NCBI GenBank assembly: GCA_015057405.1
Contig: SVEK01000005.1
Location: 1-64,000, forward strand
Direction of reading: 5' to 3'
Length of the DNA: 64,000 bases
DNA from: Lachnospiraceae bacterium
Lineage (GTDB): Bacteria > Bacillota > Clostridia > Lachnospirales > Lachnospiraceae
Every line of letters starts with the position of its first letter. Within the stretch, counting starts at the first letter, position 1. This document shows positions 36,472-44,814 of this stretch, one piece after another. The notes beneath the pieces were generated by a model. That model ran no database searches and had not been told where the DNA came from. It saw only the letters and a list, made by a program, of their open reading frames with translations. The translations under genes were made by a program, and so were the position numbers.

Positions 36472-38448
36472 ATGCCTGCAATATGGGGGTTCTGTACAAA
36501 ATCCACAACTTTGGAGCCACATAATAATAATAATAATAATAATACGGAGCTAAATTTATCTCATATTAACTCATTAAATGCTGTCTTTAGCACCGTTAAA
36601 AATAATTATAACAACTATAAAATAGAATCATTTCACGACAAAGCCAGTTCTTGTTGTCACTTCGGGTACGGACATCAGCAGTTTACACCCGAAGCAGCTA
36701 ATGAACATCTTCCTATGTTAAGTCAGGACAACTCTGTTTTGTTCACATCGGATTGTGTGATTGACAACCGCCAAGATTTGCTTTCACAAATGTCATGGTT
36801 GGACAAAAATTGTTCTGACGGCAGATTACTGTATGAAGCATGGTTAAAATGGGGCGAAAAACTAACTGATTACGTTATTGGGGCATATGCATTTGCCGTT
36901 TACATTACCAGTGACAACACCCTGCATATTTTTACGGACCACATGGCGAACCGAAGTATATTTTATTACGAAACGGACGATTCGCTGATGTTTAGCACAG
37001 CCATTGTTCCGCTTGCAAACGCAGTTAAAGCCGTTCCTTCAGAAAAATGGATTGGTGGTTGTCTGTCGACCGTATCTGCGGATATGATGTTATATGAACA
37101 TCTCACTCCATACGAAGGTATTTTACAGATGCCTTCCGCAACCCATTTGATTTACGGCAAAAAAGGGATCAGTTTAAAAAAATACTGGTCAGCAAAATCC
37201 GTTCGCGGACACTATCCTCATAAAGATACAATGGAATACCGCGAACAATTCGTGGACACATTTAACAAATGTGTATCATCCGTATTAAGAAGCGATACTA
37301 TGACAGGATGTACATTAAGCTCAGGGCTTGATTCTTCCTGTATTGCATCTCTTGCTGCAAAAGAACTTGCAAAACGCGGACAATCGCTTCACAGCTACAC
37401 CTCAGTTCCGCTGAAAGAATATATACACACCAACAATAGAACAGAAATTGCAGACGAAAGTAAAGGGGTTTACGAGGTATGTAAAATGTATCCAAATATT
37501 ATCCCCCAATTTTTAGAATGTCCTGATAAAGATGCATTTTCAGAACTAAAACGACTTATCCCTTTAATCGGTTATCCGATGAAATCAGGATATAACCTTG
37601 CATGGCTTGATGCAATATACAGCAAGGCCGCAAGTGACGGATGTAAACTGATGCTAAAAGGCCAATACGGTAATTCAACCATTTCCTGGGGCAAGGCACT
37701 CTCAGTTTTTTATCAGCTTATATGTCACTGTCATCCAATAATTGCATTGAAAATGATGCGTGGTTTTGGCAGGCAATACAACGTTCCCCGTAAAACAATA
37801 CTAAAATTTATACTGAAAGAATATAAGAATAATTTTGCAGGTTATACTCCATGCGAAGATGATATGTTATGCAGTAACCGACTAAATAAAAAGAACAAAT
37901 ACACATCTTTTCTCAAAAAAACAGAACGCACATCAGGAGGCGGCGAAATGGATTCTGCTGCCAAACGCAAAAGATTTATTTTTAATGAAACAGGCCTGAT
38001 GCAACTTGGCATGTTCGATACAATTATGAGTCTTATTCACGGTGTACTTATACGTGACCCGGCAAAAGATATGCGAATAGTAACACTTTGTTGCCAACTC
38101 CCTGTGGAATGCGGCATTGCGGGATATGTTGAACGTGGCATGGTTCGTACTTACATGAAAGGAATAGTACCTGATTTAATTCTGAATGACTTATATCATC
38201 GCGGTATACAAAGTGCTGATTACGCATTCCGTTGTAAAAAAATGTGGTCCGCAAAGCGACAAAACATTATCAATCAGTTGAACAATTCAGAGCTTAACAG
38301 ATATGCGAATAACGCCATACTTGAAAACCTGATAAACACGCTGCGCTCTTGCGACGAAGAAAAACTAACATTTGACGATTTACGTAAAGCAAATGTTTTT
38401 TATGCATGTAGTGTATTTTTATCTGCGAATGAAAATCGGTATAATTAA
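36472..38448 (+). CDS. Asparagine-synthetase-like protein, probable lasso-type macrolactam cyclase (McjC-like)
   Basis: 658 residues with AGGAGG 7 bp before the ATG. The N-terminal half (about 1-240) has the shape of a class II glutaminase domain, but residue 2 is proline instead of the nucleophilic cysteine, so it cannot release ammonia from glutamine. The C-terminal half is an AsnB-type synthetase with the ATP-pyrophosphatase loop SSGLDSS intact at 283-289. That combination is the hallmark of lasso cyclases, which adenylate an Asp/Glu side chain and close an isopeptide ring on the core N-terminus. A run of seven Asn at 18-24 comes from an (AAT)7 repeat. It is followed by an HPr-kinase-like gene (26 bp) and a small peptide gene. 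An amidating enzyme of another kind is the main alternative. Confidence 0.78.
   Translation: MPAIWGFCTKSTTLEPHNNNNNNNTELNLSHINSLNAVFSTVKNNYNNYKIESFHDKASSCCHFGYGHQQFTPEAANEHLPMLSQDNSVLFTSDCVIDNRQDLLSQMSWLDKNCSDGRLLYEAWLKWGEKLTDYVIGAYAFAVYITSDNTLHIFTDHMANRSIFYYETDDSLMFSTAIVPLANAVKAVPSEKWIGGCLSTVSADMMLYEHLTPYEGILQMPSATHLIYGKKGISLKKYWSAKSVRGHYPHKDTMEYREQFVDTFNKCVSSVLRSDTMTGCTLSSGLDSSCIASLAAKELAKRGQSLHSYTSVPLKEYIHTNNRTEIADESKGVYEVCKMYPNIIPQFLECPDKDAFSELKRLIPLIGYPMKSGYNLAWLDAIYSKAASDGCKLMLKGQYGNSTISWGKALSVFYQLICHCHPIIALKMMRGFGRQYNVPRKTILKFILKEYKNNFAGYTPCEDDMLCSNRLNKKNKYTSFLKKTERTSGGGEMDSAAKRKRFIFNETGLMQLGMFDTIMSLIHGVLIRDPAKDMRIVTLCCQLPVECGIAGYVERGMVRTYMKGIVPDLILNDLYHRGIQSADYAFRCKKMWSAKRQNIINQLNNSELNRYANNAILENLINTLRSCDEEKLTFDDLRKANVFYACSVFLSANENRYN
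36523..36543 (+). repeat. (AAT)7 microsatellite within the cyclase gene
   Basis: Seven AAT codons in a row encode Asn18-Asn24. Being a triplet repeat, length changes would keep the frame. Confidence 0.9.
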
Positions 38449-38474
38449 TCAATACAAAAAGGAGACCGGCAAAC

Positions 38475-39398
38475 ATGAAGAAAACCAAAAATTATTACAG
38501 CGTATACGGACTGGTAATTGAAACTTTTATAGAGTTTCCTGAACTGTACCCGATTTCTGCCACCGACAAAACGGATGCTGTCATTTCATTAGGCATGCCA
38601 CCGGAATGGGTAATTAAAGAGTATAAATCAGGAAAATATTCCAATATTCAAAACAACATTATGTGGTTCAGACTTAACGATGAAATGCTTGTATACGCTG
38701 AAAACGGCAACAATGTTATCGTATGGCAGATAGATGACAATATTAATCCTATCCGTCTCCGTTCATATATACTCACAGGTGCACTTACACTTATAATGTT
38801 GCAACGGGATTATGTCCTCGTTCACGGAAGCGGACTGGTACATAACAACAAAGCATTTATAATATCCGGAACAAGCGGTTCCGGCAAATCAACCACTGCA
38901 CTTAATCTGTTAGACAAATCCGAAATACTATTTGCAACAGATGATATATGTGCCATAAAAACTACTGATTCGGGTTGTTACTTATACCCCGGTCCGCCGT
39001 TTCAGAAAATTTGTCCTGATGTAAAAAACAAAAACAATACTGATAATAACGACGACAACTATATTTTGCTTGAAGAATCCGGCGGGAAATACGGTCGCAG
39101 ATTATCCGAAGGATATGTAACAGCTCCTGTAAGAATCTCTGACATGTTTATTCTTGATAAAACTGACTGCACTGATATACAACTGACAGAAGTAACAGGC
39201 ATAAATAAACTTCATGCTCTTACCCACAATCTGTTTCGTGGCGAACTTCTTCATGTCGTCGGCATTACTCCCGAACGCATGCAAAAACTGATAAAAACTG
39301 CTGATAGCTTTTCAATCCGTGAAGTAAACCGCCCTAAACAAAAAGATACCACAACTCAACTGGTTGACATTATTTTTTCTATAATAAAGACAACTTAA
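38475..39398 (+). CDS. HPr-kinase-like P-loop protein of a RiPP locus
   Basis: 307 residues; AAAAGGAG precedes the ATG. Walker A GTSGSGKST at 132-140 is followed by a FATDDICAI motif (Asp156/157), the arrangement of the HprK C-terminal domain; HGSGLVHNNKAFIISG matches the strand before the loop. It lacks the N-terminal half of true HPr kinase, as do the kinases of paeninodin-type lasso clusters, which phosphorylate a serine of the precursor peptide. Its place between the cyclase and the small peptide gene supports such a role. The peptide here ends in His rather than Ser, so the modified residue would have to be another. Confidence 0.78.
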   Translation: MKKTKNYYSVYGLVIETFIEFPELYPISATDKTDAVISLGMPPEWVIKEYKSGKYSNIQNNIMWFRLNDEMLVYAENGNNVIVWQIDDNINPIRLRSYILTGALTLIMLQRDYVLVHGSGLVHNNKAFIISGTSGSGKSTTALNLLDKSEILFATDDICAIKTTDSGCYLYPGPPFQKICPDVKNKNNTDNNDDNYILLEESGGKYGRRLSEGYVTAPVRISDMFILDKTDCTDIQLTEVTGINKLHALTHNLFRGELLHVVGITPERMQKLIKTADSFSIREVNRPKQKDTTTQLVDIIFSIIKTT

Positions 39399-39406
39399 AA
39401 AAATGT

Positions 39407-39427
39407 AACAATTATGATAGAATTGTT
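39407..39427 (+). promoter_or_regulatory. Inverted repeat followed by a T run, upstream of the peptide gene
   Basis: AACAATT (39407-39413) pairs with AATTGTT (39421-39427), and a run of six T follows after a short gap. It may act as a weak terminator separating the enzyme genes from the peptide gene, or as an operator because it overlaps the -35 box of the next promoter. Confidence 0.45.
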
Positions 39428-39454
39428 GCACAACTTTTTTCAATAATGTATATT
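39426..39454 (+). promoter_or_regulatory. Promoter of the small peptide gene
   Basis: TTGCAC (39426-39431), a 17-bp spacer and TATATT (39449-39454) make a good sigma-A promoter 55 bp before the peptide start. It would let the peptide be made in excess over the enzymes. Confidence 0.55.
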
Positions 39455-39509
39455 GTTCGTAGATAATTTGTAACGGATTATTATATAGTCCAGAAGGGAG
39501 AATATGATT

Positions 39510-39689
39510 ATGAAGAATTGGGTAAAACCGGATGTTGAGGAACTTAATATCAAATGTACAGAGCAGGGAAAAAACATTTCATCAAACTATGATGAAATCA
39601 GAGTTGACCAGAACGGAAATTACTGGGTAAGTTTTAGTAGTGGTGTTGATTCAGAGCCTGATGTAGCAGGAGATATCTACGTTCACTAA
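39510..39689 (+). CDS. RiPP precursor peptide candidate (lasso/paeninodin-like leader), 59 residues
   Basis: Started at the ATG at 39510, where AAGGGAG is 9 bp upstream; an ATG 6 bp earlier is too close to the site. The first part, MKNWVKPDVEELNIKCTEQG, has the features of lasso leaders: an aromatic residue, a Pro three residues later, a hydrophobic residue two after that (W4, P7, V9) and a Thr (T17) near the expected cleavage. If the core began at Gly20, Asp28 would be residue 9, allowing a nine-residue macrolactam ring. The remaining 31 residues (ending AGDIYVH) are long and acidic for a lasso tail. The gene has its own promoter and a strong terminator and follows the cyclase and kinase genes. 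Ring and cleavage site are inference. Confidence 0.7.
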   Translation: MKNWVKPDVEELNIKCTEQGKNISSNYDEIRVDQNGNYWVSFSSGVDSEPDVAGDIYVH

Positions 39690-39732
39690 GCTTTCATTGT
39701 AATTAATGATTTAAGAGCAGAATGAAACAAGT

Positions 39733-39770
39733 AACAGCGAGACGTTTAATTGTTCGTCTCGCTGTTTTTA
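39733..39770 (+). terminator. Strong Rho-independent terminator of the peptide gene
   Basis: A perfect 12-bp stem, AACAGCGAGACG (39733-39744) with CGTCTCGCTGTT (39755-39766), followed by TTTA on the plus strand. Confidence 0.93.
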
Positions 39771-39836
39771 TTCCCTGAAATTCTTCTCAAATTATATATT
39801 TCTTCTCAAATCATATTATACTCATAATCAAAAGTC

Positions 39837-41324
39837 TTACTTATAAAATACTGAATTCCATCTCAACTCATTTTTAAGAGTTCTCATATCGGTATCAGCA
39901 TCAATGATAACACTCTCAATTCCGAATGCATCTGCCCAATCAACCATCTGCTCTGTTGTAAGATCATATGAAAATGCAGTATGATGTGCTCCACCTGCAA
40001 GAATCCATGCAGCTGCACCAACCTCGAGATTAGGTCTTGGAGTCCAAAAGCTTGTTGCAACAGGAAGCTTAGGCATTGGTTTTTCACATTTCTTACAATC
40101 AACTTCATTAATGATAAGTCTGAAACGATCACCAAGGTCAATAAGAGATGTTGCAATACCCTCGCCCTCTTTACTTGTAAATACAAGACGAGCAGGATCT
40201 TCCCTGTCACCCATTGACAAAGGCTGACACTTAATGCTGATAGGACCCTCTGATATTGTCGGGCATATCTCAAGCATATGCGCCTGAAGAATTCCTTCTT
40301 TTCCAGGAACGAAATTATATGTATAGTCTTCAAGGAAACTTGTACCCTTAGCATCCTTTTTACCTGCAGTCATAAGCTTCATAAGTCTTACCATTGCAGC
40401 AGTTTTCCAGTCACCCTCAGCACCGAATCCGTAACCTTTTTCCATAAGTCTCTGTATAGCAAGTCCCGGAAGCTGCTTCATACCACCAAGGTCACCGAAA
40501 TGAGTTACAATTGCATGGTAGTTCTTTTCTGTAAGGAATTTTTCAAGACCAATCTCTATCTGAGCCTGAACTGCAACATGCTGACGGAATTCTTTCTCAT
40601 CCCGTCCTTCAAGGAGAATCTCATACTTGCTATAATACTCTTCCACAAGTGCATCGATATCACCTTTTGCTACAGCATCGACATACTCTACAGCCTCGTT
40701 TACAGGATATGCATCCACTTCCCATCCAAACAACATCTGAGCAGATACTTTGTCACCATCTGTTACGGCAACATTTCTCATATTATCAGCTATTCTGGCT
40801 ACTCTGATATGACTACTCTCCATAATTCCGATTGCTGTATACATCCAGCTTGAAAGTTGGTTCCACACCTTTTTATTCTGCCAGTGACCTACAATAATCT
40901 TTCTCTCGATACCAAGTCTTGTAACCATATGTCCGTATTCTCTACCACCGTGAGCCGACTGATTTTCATTCATAAAATCCATGTCGATTGTATCATATGG
41001 AATCTCTTCATTAAACTGAGTATGAAGATGACAAAGTGGCTTGTTATACTCCTTAAGTCCAAGAATCCATGACTTTGCAGGAGAAAATGTATGCATCCAG
41101 GTAATAACTCCTGCACATTCTTCATCCTGATTTGCCTCATTAAATGTTTTTCTAATAAGCTCATTAGTAATGAGTGTTGGTTTCCAAACTATTTCAAACG
41201 GAAACGCTCCTGACTTATTAAGCTCATCCACAATAATTCTTGAATGTTCTGCTACTTTTGCAAGACATTCATCACCATACAGGTCCTGTGAACCTGTACA
41301 AAACCAAAACTTATAATTCTTCAT
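39837..41324 (-). CDS. araA: L-arabinose isomerase
   Basis: 495 residues from the ATG at 41324 (AAGGAGG 11 bp upstream). FWFCTGSQDLYGDECL at the start, WMHTFSPAKSWILGL, LCHLHTQFNEEIP, GDLGGMKQLPGLAIQRLMEKGYGFGAEGDWKTAAMVRLM and NFVPGKEGILQAHMLEICP are diagnostic, including the metal-binding Glu and His residues. It converts L-arabinose to L-ribulose. araB and araD are not in the window. It is preceded by a GH43 glycosidase gene that could supply arabinose, and by a long inverted repeat. Confidence 0.96.
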   Translation of the reverse strand: MKNYKFWFCTGSQDLYGDECLAKVAEHSRIIVDELNKSGAFPFEIVWKPTLITNELIRKTFNEANQDEECAGVITWMHTFSPAKSWILGLKEYNKPLCHLHTQFNEEIPYDTIDMDFMNENQSAHGGREYGHMVTRLGIERKIIVGHWQNKKVWNQLSSWMYTAIGIMESSHIRVARIADNMRNVAVTDGDKVSAQMLFGWEVDAYPVNEAVEYVDAVAKGDIDALVEEYYSKYEILLEGRDEKEFRQHVAVQAQIEIGLEKFLTEKNYHAIVTHFGDLGGMKQLPGLAIQRLMEKGYGFGAEGDWKTAAMVRLMKLMTAGKKDAKGTSFLEDYTYNFVPGKEGILQAHMLEICPTISEGPISIKCQPLSMGDREDPARLVFTSKEGEGIATSLIDLGDRFRLIINEVDCKKCEKPMPKLPVATSFWTPRPNLEVGAAAWILAGGAHHTAFSYDLTTEQMVDWADAFGIESVIIDADTDMRTLKNELRWNSVFYK

Positions 41325-41372
41325 AAAAAATATATCCTCCTTAAACAATTTTATATCACGTAATACTAACAT

Positions 41373-41407
41373 GACCTATATATAATATATCTTATTATAT
41401 ATAGGTC
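41373..41407 (-). promoter_or_regulatory. Perfect 15-bp inverted repeat upstream of araA
   Basis: GACCTATATATAATA (41373-41387) and TATTATATATAGGTC (41393-41407) flank a 5-bp centre, 50-84 bp before the araA start. On the minus strand TTGCGT lies 18 bp before a TATATT within the repeat, so it may be an operator laid over a promoter. It does not resemble the known Bacillus AraR site. Confidence 0.55.
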
Positions 41408-41420
41408 ACGCAACTAAAAA

Positions 41421-41693
41421 TTAACTCTTACGTTTTATAATTTTTCTTATTCCGATAATCGTCAAAACAATCATTAAACCGATAATAAATATTCCTATAC
41501 AGACCGAAGTAACAGAATTTTCAGCAATAAGACTCAAGCCCAAAAATCCTCCCAGTCCCAATATGAAAAGAATTCCAACGGAAAAAATGATTATTAACGG
41601 AATCCTAATCCATTTGCTAACTTTTTTATTACCGGCAACTTCAATGCCACCTTCAATTAATAGTTCAAATAAGAATTCAAATATAAGTTCCAT
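41421..41693 (-). CDS. Small two-helix membrane protein, unknown
   Basis: 90 residues with an amphipathic N-terminus (MELIFEFLFELLIEGG) and two membrane helices (about 31-55 and 63-83) ending in RKIIKRKS. Its ATG directly follows the GH43 stop codon (TAA-ATG), so it is translated by coupling. I do not recognise the family, and nothing ties it to sugar use except position. Confidence 0.65.
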   Translation of the reverse strand: MELIFEFLFELLIEGGIEVAGNKKVSKWIRIPLIIIFSVGILFILGLGGFLGLSLIAENSVTSVCIGIFIIGLMIVLTIIGIRKIIKRKS

Positions 41694-43175
41694 TTATTTT
41701 TTCTCCAATACAAAATCTGAGAACACAGCAACACCACCGGTTTCAATCGTTGAATACATAAACAACCCGGCTCTGTTTCCCGTGAAATGGTCAAGCCTGA
41801 AATACATTTTATGAGCCGGACCTATATTAAATACAACTTCATCTTTAAAATGCATAAAATCTGCGTCAAAGCTCAGTTTTACAACCGGTGAGTCCAGTTC
41901 AACCGCTTCTCTTTCGTATTTCACAAGCCTGTTACCTTCTTCAACTACGTTTTCAACCATAACCATGTAGAATTTGCCGTCACGTTTTGTTACAGCAGCA
42001 AATCCGTAAGCACTCTGAAGAACTGCAAGTCCCGCATAATCTCCTTCTTTAATATTGCGTGCATCAAGTGTCACCTCACAATGAGTTCCCGGGAAATATA
42101 ATCTCTGGGTAATTGTATTGGACGCCTTGGTTATACAATCGCATATTTTACCGGTTGATACCGACCATGTTCCCTGTTCGGCATTAAGCTCAGTAAGAGA
42201 AAGTTCCGGTTCATGATTAAACTGCCAAAAACTTTTCAATCCAAAACTCGGTCCGTCCGCCCGCCTAAAATCATCACTGTCTGCCAAAGAATCATACACA
42301 TAATCCGGCCTTGTACTCTTGGTTACAGGATTCTGAAGAATCTCCATATCATCACAACATACAGGATAATCATTTTCCCATGTAATAGGAATAATCACAG
42401 GAATACGACCTACAGCCCCTCTGTCCTGGAACAACAACGCATACCAGTCACCATCCGGAGTATCAACAATACCACCTTGAGCACATCCCGTACCGCAATA
42501 TCCTATATCATTAACAAATATATCTCCACCTGTATATTCTCCGTCTACCGTATCAGAAACAAAACATGCTTCACTTCGCATCCATCGGTCTTCCTGCGAA
42601 TGAATAAAGAAGATATAATACTTACCGTTGATTTTATAAAAATGTGCTCCTTCATATCCAAGCGGAGTCTTATCACTATCTCTGATAATAACTTTATCTA
42701 TACCATCTTCTTTTGGTCCGGTAAGCTCTTCGTTAAGTTCAGTAAGATGTACCTCTCTGTTACCATACACAACATACACTCTGTCATCATCATCAAATAA
42801 CAACGAGCAATCATGATAGAATCCTTCTATGTTAGATTTTCTCCATGGTCCGCATATATCTTCAGAACGATACAAATAAGTCTTATGTGTATCATTACAA
42901 ACAAACACCACATAAAATGTACCTTTATGATAACGAAGACATGCCGCCCACATTCCCTTACCGTATATATTTTCATCACCTTCAAGCCTTTGGGCAGGAG
43001 TGCCATCAAGTCTGTCATACACATACGAAGCATGCTCCCAATTCACCAAATCGTAACTTTTCAGGATTTCACATCCGGGCATAAAATACATAGTCGTACT
43101 CACCATGTAATATGTATCATCTACTCTTATTACATCTACGTCCGGATAATCCAGACACAATAATGGATTAATCAT
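41694..43175 (-). CDS. Glycoside hydrolase family 43, intracellular arabinosidase/xylosidase
   Basis: 493 residues, no signal peptide. The five-bladed propeller of GH43 fills about 1-300: YPDVDVIRVDDTYYMVSTTMYFMPG holds the general-base Asp, FYHDCSLLFDDDDRVYVVYG the pKa-tuning Asp, and LGYEGAHFYKINGKYYIFF the general-acid Glu. The C-terminal part (about 310-493) is the beta-sandwich common to larger GH43 members, with DFRRADGPSFGLKSFWQFNH at its start. It probably cleaves arabinose or xylose from imported oligosaccharides. Adjacent araA supports an arabinose product; the exact subfamily is not determined. Confidence 0.88.
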   Translation of the reverse strand: MINPLLCLDYPDVDVIRVDDTYYMVSTTMYFMPGCEILKSYDLVNWEHASYVYDRLDGTPAQRLEGDENIYGKGMWAACLRYHKGTFYVVFVCNDTHKTYLYRSEDICGPWRKSNIEGFYHDCSLLFDDDDRVYVVYGNREVHLTELNEELTGPKEDGIDKVIIRDSDKTPLGYEGAHFYKINGKYYIFFIHSQEDRWMRSEACFVSDTVDGEYTGGDIFVNDIGYCGTGCAQGGIVDTPDGDWYALLFQDRGAVGRIPVIIPITWENDYPVCCDDMEILQNPVTKSTRPDYVYDSLADSDDFRRADGPSFGLKSFWQFNHEPELSLTELNAEQGTWSVSTGKICDCITKASNTITQRLYFPGTHCEVTLDARNIKEGDYAGLAVLQSAYGFAAVTKRDGKFYMVMVENVVEEGNRLVKYEREAVELDSPVVKLSFDADFMHFKDEVVFNIGPAHKMYFRLDHFTGNRAGLFMYSTIETGGVAVFSDFVLEKK

Positions 43176-43247
43176 AATATATCCTCTTCTTTCTATTATA
43201 GTATTTCATGGCAATTTCAAAGAAATATCTTAGTAAGCAAAAATGAG

Positions 43248-44060
43248 TTAAAACTCCATAACAAGTCCTATCTTTAATTGTTCAACGATATCTCCAAGTT
43301 CCTCTTTAAGTATTCCGTATGAATGATTTCCGGTACAATGTCCCGTATACACGTGCTTAATTCCGGTATCCCTGACTCTTTTTGCAAATTCTCTTACGTA
43401 ACTCTCCGACTTATTAAACAAATGGAATCCACCAATAAGTGCTAAAACCTTCTTGTCAGGAAATGTATCAGCAACTTCTTTAATTATAACATCCGCCCCT
43501 CCGTGTGAACAACTATTGAATATTACAAGTCCTTCCTGAGTATCAAACACAAGACTTTGTTCGTGTTCAAAACTATCCGGAACATATTTTCTGTTAACCC
43601 GAACGAACATATTTTCATTAAGGCCCACTTTGTCAAGTCCTTCTGTCTTATGCGGAACCAGTGTTATTCCATCATCTATAACATAGTCCCCGTCTGCCTT
43701 AATTATTCTGTCACTGTAATCTTTCAAAATATGCCTTGGAATTCCAATATATTTCTTGAAGAAAACAACTTTCTTGTAACAGTTTTCTCCACAACCACTG
43801 CGCACATAAAATTTCGCCTTATTGTTAATATCAAAAAATCTGATCATTCCGTTTGCATGATCATAATGTGCATGTGATAAAATCCCATAATCAACGTCAC
43901 TTATATTAACGCCAAGTTCCTTCGCATTATCAGCAAATGCTCCGGATGCTCCTGCATCAAGAAGAATCTTCTTTCCTTCATACTCTATGTATATACACAA
44001 CCCCCATTCACCATGTATGGTATCAGTTCCGATATTGTCAACTACGACTGTCGCTTTCAT
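43248..44060 (-). CDS. Metallo-beta-lactamase-fold hydrolase
   Basis: 270 residues. Metal motif LSHAHYDHANG (HxHxDH), with further ligands in SCSHGGADVIIKE and the C-terminal VYTGHCTGNHSYGIL. Sequence style resembles the 7,8-dihydropterin-6-methyl... phosphate synthase-like group of this superfamily. Substrate cannot be told. It lies upstream of the GH43 gene in the same direction with 72 bp between them, so co-transcription is possible. Confidence 0.85.
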   Translation of the reverse strand: MKATVVVDNIGTDTIHGEWGLCIYIEYEGKKILLDAGASGAFADNAKELGVNISDVDYGILSHAHYDHANGMIRFFDINNKAKFYVRSGCGENCYKKVVFFKKYIGIPRHILKDYSDRIIKADGDYVIDDGITLVPHKTEGLDKVGLNENMFVRVNRKYVPDSFEHEQSLVFDTQEGLVIFNSCSHGGADVIIKEVADTFPDKKVLALIGGFHLFNKSESYVREFAKRVRDTGIKHVYTGHCTGNHSYGILKEELGDIVEQLKIGLVMEF

Positions 44061-44324
44061 ATAATATTATCTCCTCTTCAGTTTCTACTCTTTATTTGCT
44101 TCATTTTACATTTTAACATACATTATAGTTTTTTTTATCCGTGTTTACAAGACTTGACTGCACTGTTTCCTTTTTTCTCTTGTATCCCACGCGGTTTATG
44201 GCGGTGGTTTGTGACAGGTTTTAGAAATGTTGAAAATAAAACAGTCAGCAGGTTGATATTATCTAATAGCCAGTTAATATTGCACCGAATTGGTTAATAA
44301 TAATTGATTAAAGGAGACGAGAAT

Positions 44325-44759
44325 ATGAATATTGAAGAATTAATTAATGAAATTGAAGTGTTATTAAAAGAATTGAAAAGTCAGGTTGAAGCAAGTAATA
44401 AAACTACCGGTTCCTCACCTGAAATATGTAAAGTTGCCCCATCCGGCGATGAAGATTTGCTATTTGCAATATCATGTCTGGATGATGAGAAAAAGGTAGA
44501 GCGTGGCGACAAAATCTACTACATCAAAAAATACATTGAAGATGCAGAATATGAATACGGAGATGATATATACGTTATCAACACAGACGGAACCAATGAC
44601 CATATTCTTATAAGCGAAGCAGAACAAAAAAGAAAAGGCGGCGAGGGACTTGACGCAGCAACAATCGATGATGTGGATGATAAATGGGTTTATTATGCAA
44701 CGTATTTCGGTGAATGCAGAAAAATCTCCGTTAGAGGAACAATGGACCAGGAGATATGA
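44325..44759 (+). CDS. Unknown acidic protein, paired with the next gene
   Basis: 144 residues from the ATG at 44325 with AAAGGAGA upstream. An N-terminal coiled-coil (IEELINEIEVLLKELKSQVEA) is followed by a compact domain with strands GDKIYYIKKYI, GDDIYVINTDGTNDHILIS and DDKWVYYATYFGECRKISV. Strongly acidic, no signal or membrane helix. It starts a two-gene plus-strand unit, 55 bp before the larger unknown gene, and the two probably act together. No family recognised. Confidence 0.65.
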   Translation: MNIEELINEIEVLLKELKSQVEASNKTTGSSPEICKVAPSGDEDLLFAISCLDDEKKVERGDKIYYIKKYIEDAEYEYGDDIYVINTDGTNDHILISEAEQKRKGGEGLDAATIDDVDDKWVYYATYFGECRKISVRGTMDQEI

Positions 44760-44814
44760 TAAGAACGATGAAAATGTTGTTTAACTAATTATTAAAAAAC
44801 AAAGGAGACTACCA

